Assembly: GCA_905236755.1 (NCBI GenBank)
Contig: CAJOCR010000004.1
Span: 1-64,000, forward strand
Length of the DNA stretch: 64,000 bases
Direction of reading: 5' to 3'
From: an uncultured Prevotella sp.
GTDB lineage: Bacteria > Bacteroidota > Bacteroidia > Bacteroidales > Bacteroidaceae
The first letter of the stretch is position 1, and each line of letters opens with the position of its first letter. Made by a program: the position numbers and the translations under genes. A model generated the notes under the pieces. That model searched no databases. It was not told the origin of the DNA and saw nothing but the letters and a program-made list of their open reading frames with translations. This document shows, one piece after another, positions 8,817-17,169 of this stretch.

Positions 8817-9428
8817 CTATTCAGCAAGTGTAATGAATAAAATTAAATCGGCATACAATGCCATTTCTGCCGATAGCGACGAGCGAAACAGGTTTAATGC
8901 CTTGCTAATGTGGCGTTCCACCACTTTTATTGATATGTTCAGCTTTTCAGCTATCTCCCTGTTTTTCAGCCCTTCGTGTCTGCTCAGCAGAAAAACTTCG
9001 CGTGAGCGTTCTGGCAGTTTTTCAAGAATAGAGTTGATATGTTCCTGCAACTCCTTCATCATAAGCTCTTGATCGGGATTTTCAAGCATATCACTATAAT
9101 AGAGTTGCTCGTTTCCGGCTATTCTGTTTTCTCTATAAGTTTGGTAGTCGTGTTCTATGGCCTGATGTTTAAGATAATTTAAACAGCCATTTCTAACCAT
9201 TGTAAATATAAGTGATTGTAGCGATATCGGTTCTATCGTGTTATGTCGTTTCCACAGCTGCATAAAAGCGTCCTGAATGATATCGTCAACGGCATCGGTG
9301 TCAGAAATAAAATGTGATGCAAAATTGCGCAATCGTGGGTAATAAGTAGAAAAAAGGTATTTGAATGCCTTTTCGCTACCATTGTGTATTTCCTCAAGTA
9401 AAAGAGTTTTATCCAAGAAATCGCGCAT
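8817..9428 (-). CDS. ECF-type RNA polymerase sigma factor (orphan, no adjacent anti-sigma)
   Basis: 203 aa. Region 2 is seen in EKAFKYLFSTYYPRLRNFASHFISDTDAVDDIIQDAFMQLWKRH. Region 4 is a helix-turn-helix in LPERSREVFLLSRHEGLKNREIAEKLNISIKVVERHISKAL. It belongs to the Bacteroidetes ECF group used with FecR anti-sigmas to control SusCD loci. Start placed at 9428 (MRDFLDK) because a TACTTTTG box at 9457-9464 sits inside the longer frame. It is divergent from the other ECF gene and has no FecR next to it. The second FecR at 31284 is a possible but unproven partner. Confidence 0.9.
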   Translation of the reverse strand: MRDFLDKTLLLEEIHNGSEKAFKYLFSTYYPRLRNFASHFISDTDAVDDIIQDAFMQLWKRHNTIEPISLQSLIFTMVRNGCLNYLKHQAIEHDYQTYRENRIAGNEQLYYSDMLENPDQELMMKELQEHINSILEKLPERSREVFLLSRHEGLKNREIAEKLNISIKVVERHISKALNLFRSSLSAEMALYADLILFITLAE

Positions 9429-9456
9429 TATGAGGTATTGATAAAAGTTATAAATG

Positions 9457-9464
9457 CAAAAGTA
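9457..9464 (-). promoter_or_regulatory. -7 box (TACTTTTG) of the minus-strand ECF sigma gene
   Basis: Exact TAnnTTTG box on the minus strand, 28 bases before the chosen start. Confidence 0.68.
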
Positions 9465-9651
9465 AGTATAATTTATGTTTAAACCAAAAAAAAGAGAAAA
9501 AAAAAGAAATTCAACAGAATGCTCTGTTAAAATCAAATAGATCAGAATAATTATACCAATAGCCTGTTTATGCTATGTAAAGAACTATGTTTTTGTGTCG
9601 TTTTAGCAGAAAAGCAATAAAATAAAATTTTGTTTTGCTGAGTTTTTGTTG

Positions 9652-9659
9652 TATTTTTG
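9652..9659 (+). promoter_or_regulatory. -7 box (TATTTTTG) of the plus-strand ECF sigma gene
   Basis: Exact TAnnTTTG box 17 bases before the ATG at 9677. It lies inside the longer possible frame and so decides the start. Confidence 0.72.
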
Positions 9660-9676
9660 CGAAAAAAATAATACCA

Positions 9677-10267
9677 ATGGAATTTTCAGAGGCACAGTTC
9701 AGAAAATATTTTCGTCAGATGTATCCGCAGTTAGCTTTCTATGCGGTGCGTTTGGTGGGCGCTGATGATGCCGATGATATTTTGCAGGAGGCATTCATTG
9801 AACTATGGAACCATCAGCAACAGATGGAGAGTGAGAATCATTGTAAAAGTTTCCTTTATCGAGTTATTTATACGCGTGCTTTAAATGTAATAAAGCATCG
9901 CAAGGTTACTCAGGATTATTCGGCTGCTGTTAAGGATGTAGAAATTAAGAGATTAGGATATTATGATCCTGCCGACAGCTACGATCCTTCACATCTTGAG
10001 GACGTTGATTTGCATGCGATTATCGATGCTGCAATAAATGAACTTCCTGATAAGGGACGTCAGATTTTCATTATGAGTTATGTTCATGGAATGCCAAATA
10101 AGGATATTGCCAATATTATGGGTATATCTGTTCGTACGGTAGAGGTACATATCTATCGTGCCTTGAAATTTCTCCGCTCTCGTTTAGCAAATCAACCTCT
10201 CTTAACGTTTTTTTTGTGTTATGTTGTAAGTTGTTTGTGTGGGTATAGTTGTAATATGTTCAGTTAA
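9677..10267 (+). CDS. ECF-type RNA polymerase sigma factor
   Basis: 196 aa sigma-70 family factor. Region 2: FRKYFRQMYPQLAFYAVRLVGADDADDILQEAFIELWNH. Region 4: LPDKGRQIFIMSYVHGMPNKDIANIMGISVRTVEVHIYRALKFLR. The C-terminal tail is hydrophobic (LLTFFLCYVVSCLCGYSC), unusual for a soluble sigma factor, and may reach the membrane. It is followed after 13 bases by a FecR anti-sigma gene and then an STN-type susC. This is the classic outer-membrane to sigma signalling set, so it most likely drives PUL1. Confidence 0.91.
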   Translation: MEFSEAQFRKYFRQMYPQLAFYAVRLVGADDADDILQEAFIELWNHQQQMESENHCKSFLYRVIYTRALNVIKHRKVTQDYSAAVKDVEIKRLGYYDPADSYDPSHLEDVDLHAIIDAAINELPDKGRQIFIMSYVHGMPNKDIANIMGISVRTVEVHIYRALKFLRSRLANQPLLTFFLCYVVSCLCGYSCNMFS

Positions 10268-10280
10268 ATAGAAAATAGGG

Positions 10281-11273
10281 ATGAATCAATTAAACGACAA
10301 ATTACTGAAAGATTATTTGCTGGGCAAATGTACAGAACGGCAAATGGAAAAGATTTCCGCTTGGATTCAGGAGTCTGACGAAAATGCTCGCTGGTTGTTC
10401 CGAGTGGAAGAGTTGTTTCATTTGCGTCATATGGATAAATATAGCGATGAGGCAAGAATACAGCGTGCAGAGTTACGTTTAATGAAAGAAATCCGTCGTC
10501 AACACAAAACTCTTTCATTTACTCTACATCATTATATTCGTTATGCAGCTGTTATTATAGCTATTGTTTTCTTAGGTGTTGCAGGTTATCATATCTTTGA
10601 TAATAGTTCTAACCAGATTGAGGTTATTGCCGATGCTGGTATCCGACAACTTGTATTGCCTGATGGAACATCTGTTTGGATGAATAAAGGTTGCCGTATC
10701 ACTTATCCAGAAACATTCGATGCCGATGAGCGAATAGTAACCTTGGATGGAGAGGCTCGCTTTGAAGTAACAAAGGATTCGTTGCGTCCATTCTTGGTGC
10801 ATAGTGATGCTATGACTGTTCGTGTGTTGGGCACAATCTTCAATTTCAACACCCGTTGCAAGAATAACTGTGAAGAGGTGACCTTACTCGAGGGACGGGT
10901 TGAAGCTATGGGCAAGAACGATGAAGGAAAAATATTCCTTAAACCCCATCAGAAGGTTATATTAAACAAAACATCGCATGTTATGAGTATGGAACAAGTG
11001 TATGCTCCTCTTGAAACGCTATGGTGCAATCATCGCATACCTTTCAAAAATATGCGAATAATGGAGATTATTCATGTGCTTGAAAAAAGTTATCACGTGA
11101 AGATAATGTTGAAGGATATTGATGTTAATGCCACTTATACAGGTGTTGTTCAACAGGCTGAAACTATTGATTCTGTATTGGATGATCTTAAGTTTGCCAT
11201 ACCTTTCACTTATAAGCGAAAGGGCGACTGCATATATATAACCTCACCCCGGCGCGAAGCGAAGCTTCGCTAA
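10281..11273 (+). CDS. FecR-family anti-sigma factor (PUL1)
   Basis: 330 aa inner-membrane protein. The N-terminal cytoplasmic anti-sigma region is about residues 1-75, with one membrane helix near 84-105 (HYIRYAAVIIAIVFLGVAGYHIF). The periplasmic FecR domain is about 115-210 (IRQLVLPDGTSVWMNKGCRITYPETF..ARFEVTKDSLRPFLVHSDAMTVRVLGTIFNF). A C-terminal DUF4974-like STN-contact region follows (VLEKSYHVKIMLKDIDVNATYTG). It should hold the sigma encoded just upstream until SusC1 senses its glycan. The last residues (RREAKLR) come from a small GCGAAGCTTCGC palindrome, again suggesting repeat DNA at the 3' end. Confidence 0.92.
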   Translation: MNQLNDKLLKDYLLGKCTERQMEKISAWIQESDENARWLFRVEELFHLRHMDKYSDEARIQRAELRLMKEIRRQHKTLSFTLHHYIRYAAVIIAIVFLGVAGYHIFDNSSNQIEVIADAGIRQLVLPDGTSVWMNKGCRITYPETFDADERIVTLDGEARFEVTKDSLRPFLVHSDAMTVRVLGTIFNFNTRCKNNCEEVTLLEGRVEAMGKNDEGKIFLKPHQKVILNKTSHVMSMEQVYAPLETLWCNHRIPFKNMRIMEIIHVLEKSYHVKIMLKDIDVNATYTGVVQQAETIDSVLDDLKFAIPFTYKRKGDCIYITSPRREAKLR

Positions 11274-11591
11274 ATGATAAATGAAAAATGATAAATGATA
11301 AAGAAGCGCTACGCGCTTTAACTTTCAACGATTAACGTAGTTAGCACAGCGCGCATAAAATAAGAAAAACCGAGAAAACATCTTCAAAGGTTTTCATTTC
11401 TTCGAAATGGTTGTGTGAGCAAGATGTTGAAATTTGAAAACAAGTTTTCATTTCATCATCTTCTCACCCAAGCCTTACGGAGATAAACCACGGCACTTCG
11501 TGCCTGTATAAACCCTAACTCAACATTCATAATCAAATCAAAACTTGTAATTAGCGAACAGTTGGTTAGCCCCAAGTAAAACTGAAAGATG

Positions 11592-11643
11592 GAACCGAAG
11601 GTCACTGACCGAGTGTTTACTGTCGGCAAAGCCGGTGTAAACA
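11592..11643 (+). repeat. Structured hairpin repeat, copy 2
   Basis: Shares the identical 24-base 5' block with 5660-5683. Its stem is TGTTTAC/GTAAACA (11614-11620 with 11637-11643) around TCGGC-AAA-GCCGG. Both stems differ in sequence from copy 1 but still pair. Confidence 0.8.
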
Positions 11644-11694
11644 ATCAGCGAGGGAAGTTAGTATTTAAAGCGCTTTGCGCTTCATTTTTCATTT

Positions 11695-11731
11695 TTCAAT
11701 ATTCAATCTTCAATAGCGAAGTTTACTTCGC
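11695..11731 (-). repeat. 37-bp dispersed repeat, inverted copy
   Basis: Perfect reverse complement of 5619-5655, ending in the GCGAAGT/ACTTCGC hairpin. Confidence 0.85.
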
Positions 11732-11825
11732 GCTGGGGAGGGGAGGACCTAACTAAATGAGGCTTCTTATCTAGAAAAAATAAAGCTCGTTGAGGTTATT
11801 GTTATATAGTTGCTTACGCAGACGC

Positions 11826-11918
11826 AAATTGTCGAGAATTAAACGCGAATTATCATAAATTATAATTTTATCATGACAAGAATAATTCTCGAAAAATTTA
11901 CGTTAATTTCGACAATTT
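11826..11918. promoter_or_regulatory. Long imperfect hairpin upstream of susC1
   Basis: AAATTGTCGA at the left pairs with TCGACAATTT at the right, and an inner GAGAATT/AATTCTC pair is placed symmetrically inside. Could fold as an RNA leader or be a DNA palindrome; function unknown. Confidence 0.4.
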
Positions 11919-12009
11919 TCGTTAAGCGAAGCGCTTATAATATAATTATTCGAGACCAAAAGTTTATCTGAGATACCCCCGTTTGTTCTTGGGTCTCTAG
12001 TCTGAAATA

Positions 12010-12037
12010 TTTTTTATCTCGAATTCGAGATAAAAAA
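12010..12037. repeat. 28-bp perfect palindrome
   Basis: Centred on GAATTC: TTTTTTATCTCGAA and its exact reverse complement. Possible operator or bidirectional terminator between fecR and susC1. Confidence 0.6.
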
Positions 12038-12090
12038 AATCTCATCAGCTCGAATAATTGCTTCGCCATGCAGCATGGTATTATTCTCAC

Positions 12091-12126
12091 AAAAAATCAG
12101 GAAAAATAAAAATTTCCTGATTTTTT
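12091..12126 (+). terminator. Strong hairpin with T-run before susC1
   Basis: AAAAAATCAGGAAA / TTTCCTGATTTTTT, a 14-bp perfect stem with an 8-nt loop. It ends 95 bases before the susC1 start. As it works in either direction it separates fecR transcription from the PUL, or attenuates PUL1. Confidence 0.65.
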
Positions 12127-12220
12127 TGTAAGTAGTAGTATAACCTTAGTTGTATAGAATGCAGCATATCATAAAAACCAAATATTATAAACACTCTAAA
12201 TTTATTATGAAAAAACTATT

Positions 12221-15200
12221 ATGAAAAAACATGGAATTTTATGCAACCCTGTCTTATGGCGGGCAGTTTTGGTATTATTCTTAATTGTTGTCCCGCTGCA
12301 ATGGGCGAGAGCACAGATTAACTTAACAACCAAGAAAAACAAGTTGGAGACAGTTGTCAAGGCTATTAAATCACAGTCTAAGTACGACTTCTTTTACAAC
12401 GATGCATTGGCAAATGCAGAAGTGAATGATGTTAAGCTCAAGGATGTCTCTATTCAGACAGCATTGAACAAACTTCTAAAGGGAACAGGTATCAGCTATC
12501 GTATCTCAAAAGATGTCATCTATCTTACTCATGGAAAAGACGTTCCCCAGAAAGAAACATCTAAAACAGCGTCACCTAAACAGAAAATCTCAGGACAGGT
12601 TCTTGATGAGAATGGTGAGCCAATGATTGGAGCTGTTATTTCTGTCAAGGGAAGTGATGTGCGAGCTGTTTCCGACCTTGAAGGAAACTACACACTCACA
12701 ACCGACGAAAAGCACCCTGTTCTAACTGTTACTTATGTAGGCTATAAAGACAAGGAAGTGGTAGCACGAGGCAGTGTTACCAACATCTCTATGGATGCCG
12801 ATACCAAATCGTTGAATGAGGTTGTTGTTACAGCTCTCGGCATCAAGCGTGAGCAGAAAGCGTTGTCATACAATGTTCAGCAGATTGGTGGTGACGAGCT
12901 TCTTACCAACAAAGATGCCAACTTCATCAATTCGTTGAATGGTAAGGTGGCTGGTGTCAACATCAATGCATCTTCTTCAGGTGCCGGTGGTGCATCAAAG
13001 GTTGTTATGCGTGGTACACGTTCCATCATGCAGTCGAGCAATGTTCTTTATGTTATAGATGGTATTCCTATGCTCAACACAGGTGGCGAAGGCTCAACCG
13101 AGTTTGGCTCTGGTGGTACTTCTGAAGGCATTGCCGACATCAACCCCGAGGATGTGGAAACAATGTCGGTGCTTACTGGTGCTGCCGCAGCTGCTCTCTA
13201 TGGCGAGAAAGCATCTAATGGCGCTATTGTCATTACAACAAGAAAGGGTAAGGTTGGACATACTGAGTTTACGGTTTCTCAGAGCACAGAATATTCTACA
13301 GCCTTTCGCACTCCAAAATTCCAGAATCGCTATGGCACAGGCTCTGGGCTTCGTGAAAGTGGTGCCGATTCATTCAGCTGGGGACGTTTGCTTAATGATG
13401 CCAACTACATGGGCTACGACCCTGTTCACGACTATATGAAGACTGGTGTTATGACCACCGAGGCTTTCACCATGTCAACAGGTACCGACAAGAATCAAAC
13501 ATTTCTTTCTGTAAGCGCATTGAATTCGGGTGGTATCATCCCAAACAACAAATACAATCGTTATAACTTCACCATTCGCAACACCACCAGTCTGCTCAAC
13601 GATCGCATGACTCTTGATGTTGGTGCAAGCTACATTATTCAGAACGATATCAACATGATCAACCAGGGTGTGTATAACAACCCATTGGTAACCGCTTACC
13701 TCTATCCACGTGGTAACGATTACCAGGATATGGCTATGTATGAGCATTACGACACCACACGTAAGATATACACCCAGAACTGGAACGGACTGGTGAGCGA
13801 ACTTGTAGGACAGAATCCTTATTGGATAAACTATCGCACACCACGCACCAACAAGAAGTATCGTTATATGCTTAATGCAGGAGTGACCTATCGTTTCACC
13901 GATTGGCTTAATCTCTCAGCCCGCATACGTATTGATAATTCCAACAATAAGTATGAGGAGAAATTCTATGCTTCTACCAACACCACTCTTACAGGAAGTG
14001 CCAATGGCTCGTACAGCATAAACAAAACCAACGACAAGCAGGTCTATGGTGATATCTTGGCAAACATCAATAAGCGATTCTTCGACGATCGTTTGTCTTT
14101 GGTAGCCAATGCTGGTGTTTCCTTGCAGAATGTTCAGCAGGATGTTCTTGGCAACAGTGGACCTATCGATGAAAACCTCATACCTAATGTGTTCACCGTT
14201 ACACAGATAAACCGTGAGCGCCTTGTACCACTGCAGAATGGTTATCACGACCAGACAAAGTCACTTTTCGCAAGTGTCGAGTTAGGTTGGAAGAGTCAGT
14301 ATTACCTCACTCTTACAGGTCGCAACGACTGGCCATCAATGTTGGCAGGTCCACATTCAAACAAGTCATCGTTCTTCTATCCTTCTGTGGGTGCTTCATG
14401 GATTATTTCAGAAACATTCAAACTGCCTGAACAGATTGATTTCTTGAAAGTACGTGGTTCATTTGCTTCTGTGGGTCTTTCTTTCCCACGTTGGTATGCT
14501 AATCCAAAATACACATGGAATGAGAATCTCAAGCAGTGGAGTAGTCAAACAAACTATCCAATGTATGATCTCAAACCAGAGCGCACCGACTCTTGGGAAT
14601 TTGGTGTTCAGGCTCGTTTCATGAAGCATTTCAATATTGATTTCACATTCTACACCACCAAGACATTCAATCAAACCTTCGATCCAAAAATCTCTGTATC
14701 ATCAGGCTACAGCAATATGTATATACAGACTGGTGATGTGAGCAATAAGGGTATAGAGCTTTCTCTGGGCTACAACAACCAGTGGGGCGATTTTGGCTGG
14801 TCAACCAATTACACTCTTAGTGCCAACAGCAACAAGATAAACGAGCTTGTAACCAATTATGTTCATCCAGAGTCGGGCAACATTATCACCGTTGATAAAC
14901 TGGATGAAGGCGGTCTGGGTGCAGCTCACTTCCTCTTGAAGAAAGGTGGCACCTTAGGCGACATCTATTCTCTTGTTGATGTTCAGCGCGACAGCAACGG
15001 AAAGATATATGTTGATGCCGATGGTAAGGTTTATAAAGATACAAACGTAGAAGATATCAAGCTTGGTTCAGTCTTCCCAAAGAGCAACATGGCCTGGCGC
15101 AACGATTTCTCTTGGCGCGGCTTCAACTTAGGTTTTATGGTTAGTGCCCGCTTTGGTGGTATTGTTTATTCAGCCACACAGGCCAACCTCGACTATTACG

Positions 15201-15574
15201 GTGTGTCAGCTACAACTGCCGATGCTCGTGACTTAGGATATGTTTCAATAAATAATGGTGAGAACTATATCAACCCTGAAACATGGTACACCACCATTGG
15301 TGGAAGCGACGGTGTTCCGCAGTACTACACCTATAGTGCTACCAATGTACGTTTGCAAGAGGCAAGCATCGGCTACACATTCAAAAAACGTCAGCTTTTT
15401 GGCTTTGGTGAGCTTACCTTGTCGTTCATAGGTCGCAATCTTCTTATGTTCTATTGCAAGGCACCATTCGATCCTGAGACTACTGCCACCACAGGCAACT
15501 ACTATCAGGGCATCGACAAGTTCATGACGCCGAGCACCAGAAATCTTGGTTTTAATATCAAACTAAAATTCTAA
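12221..15574 (+). CDS. SusC-family TonB-dependent transporter with STN domain (PUL1)
   Basis: 1117 aa outer-membrane transporter. Signal peptide about residues 1-32 (VVPLQWARAQ). STN signalling domain about 34-110 (NKLETVVKAIKSQSKYDFFYND.. KLLKGTGISYRISKDVIYL). Carboxypeptidase-regulatory-like domain about 124-200 (SGQVLDENGEPMIGAVISVKG). TonB-plug from about 205 (LNEVVVTALGIKREQKALSYNVQQ), then a 22-strand barrel ending in Phe. Imports oligosaccharide bound by SusD1 using TonB energy. The STN domain fits signalling through the FecR/ECF pair upstream. First gene of PUL1; susD follows after 11 bases. Confidence 0.95.
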   Translation: MKKHGILCNPVLWRAVLVLFLIVVPLQWARAQINLTTKKNKLETVVKAIKSQSKYDFFYNDALANAEVNDVKLKDVSIQTALNKLLKGTGISYRISKDVIYLTHGKDVPQKETSKTASPKQKISGQVLDENGEPMIGAVISVKGSDVRAVSDLEGNYTLTTDEKHPVLTVTYVGYKDKEVVARGSVTNISMDADTKSLNEVVVTALGIKREQKALSYNVQQIGGDELLTNKDANFINSLNGKVAGVNINASSSGAGGASKVVMRGTRSIMQSSNVLYVIDGIPMLNTGGEGSTEFGSGGTSEGIADINPEDVETMSVLTGAAAAALYGEKASNGAIVITTRKGKVGHTEFTVSQSTEYSTAFRTPKFQNRYGTGSGLRESGADSFSWGRLLNDANYMGYDPVHDYMKTGVMTTEAFTMSTGTDKNQTFLSVSALNSGGIIPNNKYNRYNFTIRNTTSLLNDRMTLDVGASYIIQNDINMINQGVYNNPLVTAYLYPRGNDYQDMAMYEHYDTTRKIYTQNWNGLVSELVGQNPYWINYRTPRTNKKYRYMLNAGVTYRFTDWLNLSARIRIDNSNNKYEEKFYASTNTTLTGSANGSYSINKTNDKQVYGDILANINKRFFDDRLSLVANAGVSLQNVQQDVLGNSGPIDENLIPNVFTVTQINRERLVPLQNGYHDQTKSLFASVELGWKSQYYLTLTGRNDWPSMLAGPHSNKSSFFYPSVGASWIISETFKLPEQIDFLKVRGSFASVGLSFPRWYANPKYTWNENLKQWSSQTNYPMYDLKPERTDSWEFGVQARFMKHFNIDFTFYTTKTFNQTFDPKISVSSGYSNMYIQTGDVSNKGIELSLGYNNQWGDFGWSTNYTLSANSNKINELVTNYVHPESGNIITVDKLDEGGLGAAHFLLKKGGTLGDIYSLVDVQRDSNGKIYVDADGKVYKDTNVEDIKLGSVFPKSNMAWRNDFSWRGFNLGFMVSARFGGIVYSATQANLDYYGVSATTADARDLGYVSINNGENYINPETWYTTIGGSDGVPQYYTYSATNVRLQEASIGYTFKKRQLFGFGELTLSFIGRNLLMFYCKAPFDPETTATTGNYYQGIDKFMTPSTRNLGFNIKLKF

Positions 15575-15585
15575 AGTGTGAAACT

Positions 15586-17145
15586 ATGATTAAACATATA
15601 AAAACAATTATGCTGATGGGATTTGCAACATCGCTTATGCTGTCGGCAACAAGTTGTACTAACGGCTATGAGGACTTTAACCAGAATCCTTATGCTGTTA
15701 CCAAAGACGAGATGCAACGCGATGCCTACTCTCTTAGTGCAGCATTGCTCAATCTCGAAGGATGGGTTATTCCCACCGATGTTAATACCAACCAGTTCAC
15801 CGAGTGTCTTAATGGTGGTTCTTATGGTGGTTATATATCTGATTCAAACGCAGGTTTTGCAGGAAAGAACTTTGCACAATACAGTCCTGAAAACAACTGG
15901 GCACGTGTGTTGTTCAACAGTATCATCCCAAAACTGTTCATCTATAGCAACGAGGTAAGCAACGTAACCGAAGACGTAGTACCACTTTCTGTGGCACAGA
16001 TAATCAAGGTTGCTGGCATACATCGAGTTACTGATGCCTATGGTCCAATCCCTTATTCTAAAGTAGGAAAAGATGGTGAGATAACAGCACCTTACGATTC
16101 TCAGGAAGAGGTTTATAACCTTATGTTCCAGCAGCTCAACGAGGCAATAGAACGCCTCACAGAGAACCGCACCAATGACTTCAGCTCAAAGGCTGATAAG
16201 GTTTTCGATGGAAAGGTTGAAAAGTGGATAAAGTTTGCTAACTCCTTAAAACTACGTTTGGCTATGCGCATATCAAACGTGGCACCGGCCAAGGCAAAGC
16301 AAATGGCTGAAGAGGCAGTTATTCACGAAGTAGGTGTTATGACTGATAATGCCGACAATGCCGAACTTACAATCTCAAGCACCAACCCATTCTATGTCAT
16401 CATGTATGAATATAATGGTGGCGACTCTCGTGTGGGTGCCGACATCACAACCTATATGAATGGTTACAACGATCCACGTCGTGCAGCCATGTTCACGCAG
16501 TCAACCTTTGCTGAAGGCAACGGCTACTATGGTTTGCGCACAGGTATTGCCATTCCAGATGGCAACACTGCTCATGCCTATTCCAACTACAATGTATCTA
16601 CCAATAGCAAGCTCCTTTGGATGAATGCTGCCGAGGTGGCTTTCCTTCGTGCAGAAGGCGCTCTTCGTGGCTGGAGCATGGGTGGCACAGCCAAGGAATT
16701 CTATGAGCAAGGCATTCGTCTATCGTTTGCACAGTGGGATGTTCAGGGAGCCGATGCCTATCTTGCTGACAAAACAAGCACGCCGGCTTTATACACCGAC
16801 CCTGCAGGATTGAACAGCTACACAGGTGCTACATCTTCAATCACCATAGCTTGGGACGATGAGGCTACCGAAGAAACCAACCTCGAGCGCATCATCACTC
16901 AGAAGTGGCTTGCTAATTTCCCATTGGGACAAGAGGCATGGAGCGAATATCGCCGCACAGGCTATCCTAAGCTGATGCCTATTGTTGTTAACAATAGTGG
17001 AGGCATAGTAAGCACAGAGCGTGGAGCGCGTCGTTTGCCTTATCCACAGGAGGAGCGCACAAACAATCTTGCTAATTACACTTCTGCAGTTGGTCTGCTT
17101 GGTGGTCCTGACAACATGGCTACCGATGTGTGGTGGGCAAAATAA
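15586..17145 (+). CDS. SusD-family glycan-binding lipoprotein (PUL1)
   Basis: 519 aa. Lipoprotein signal with Cys in SATSC (about residue 24), placing it on the outer-membrane surface as the lid of SusC1. SusD-like features: the DYGP-type loop (VTDAYGPIPYSKVG), KWIKFANSLKLRLAMRISNV, AEVAFLRAEGALRGWSMGG and the C-terminal ITQKWLANFPLGQEAWSEYRRTGYPKL. This resembles the SusD-like group found in N-glycan PULs. Close to susC1 (11-base gap), so same transcript. Confidence 0.94.
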   Translation: MIKHIKTIMLMGFATSLMLSATSCTNGYEDFNQNPYAVTKDEMQRDAYSLSAALLNLEGWVIPTDVNTNQFTECLNGGSYGGYISDSNAGFAGKNFAQYSPENNWARVLFNSIIPKLFIYSNEVSNVTEDVVPLSVAQIIKVAGIHRVTDAYGPIPYSKVGKDGEITAPYDSQEEVYNLMFQQLNEAIERLTENRTNDFSSKADKVFDGKVEKWIKFANSLKLRLAMRISNVAPAKAKQMAEEAVIHEVGVMTDNADNAELTISSTNPFYVIMYEYNGGDSRVGADITTYMNGYNDPRRAAMFTQSTFAEGNGYYGLRTGIAIPDGNTAHAYSNYNVSTNSKLLWMNAAEVAFLRAEGALRGWSMGGTAKEFYEQGIRLSFAQWDVQGADAYLADKTSTPALYTDPAGLNSYTGATSSITIAWDDEATEETNLERIITQKWLANFPLGQEAWSEYRRTGYPKLMPIVVNNSGGIVSTERGARRLPYPQEERTNNLANYTSAVGLLGGPDNMATDVWWAK

Positions 17146-17169
17146 AGTATAACCATTGAGAATAAAGAT

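Larger units (their letters stand above)
11274..12220. other. Long repeat-rich gap between fecR and susC1
   Basis: 947 bases with no credible gene. In order: TAAATGATAAATGAAAA low-complexity (11274-11305), GCGCTACGCGC palindrome (11308-11318), structured hairpin repeat copy 2 (11592-11643), inverted copy of the 37-bp repeat (11695-11731), a long imperfect hairpin (11826-11918), a 28-bp palindrome (12010-12037), and a strong hairpin with T-run (12091-12126). I see no TAnnTTTG box directly before susC1, consistent with alternative-sigma control. Confidence 0.7.

Noticed and set aside
8797..9536. Longer starts for ridA and the minus-strand ECF gene
   Set aside because: Each extension contains the gene's own TAnnTTTG promoter box, so it cannot be part of the mRNA's coding region.
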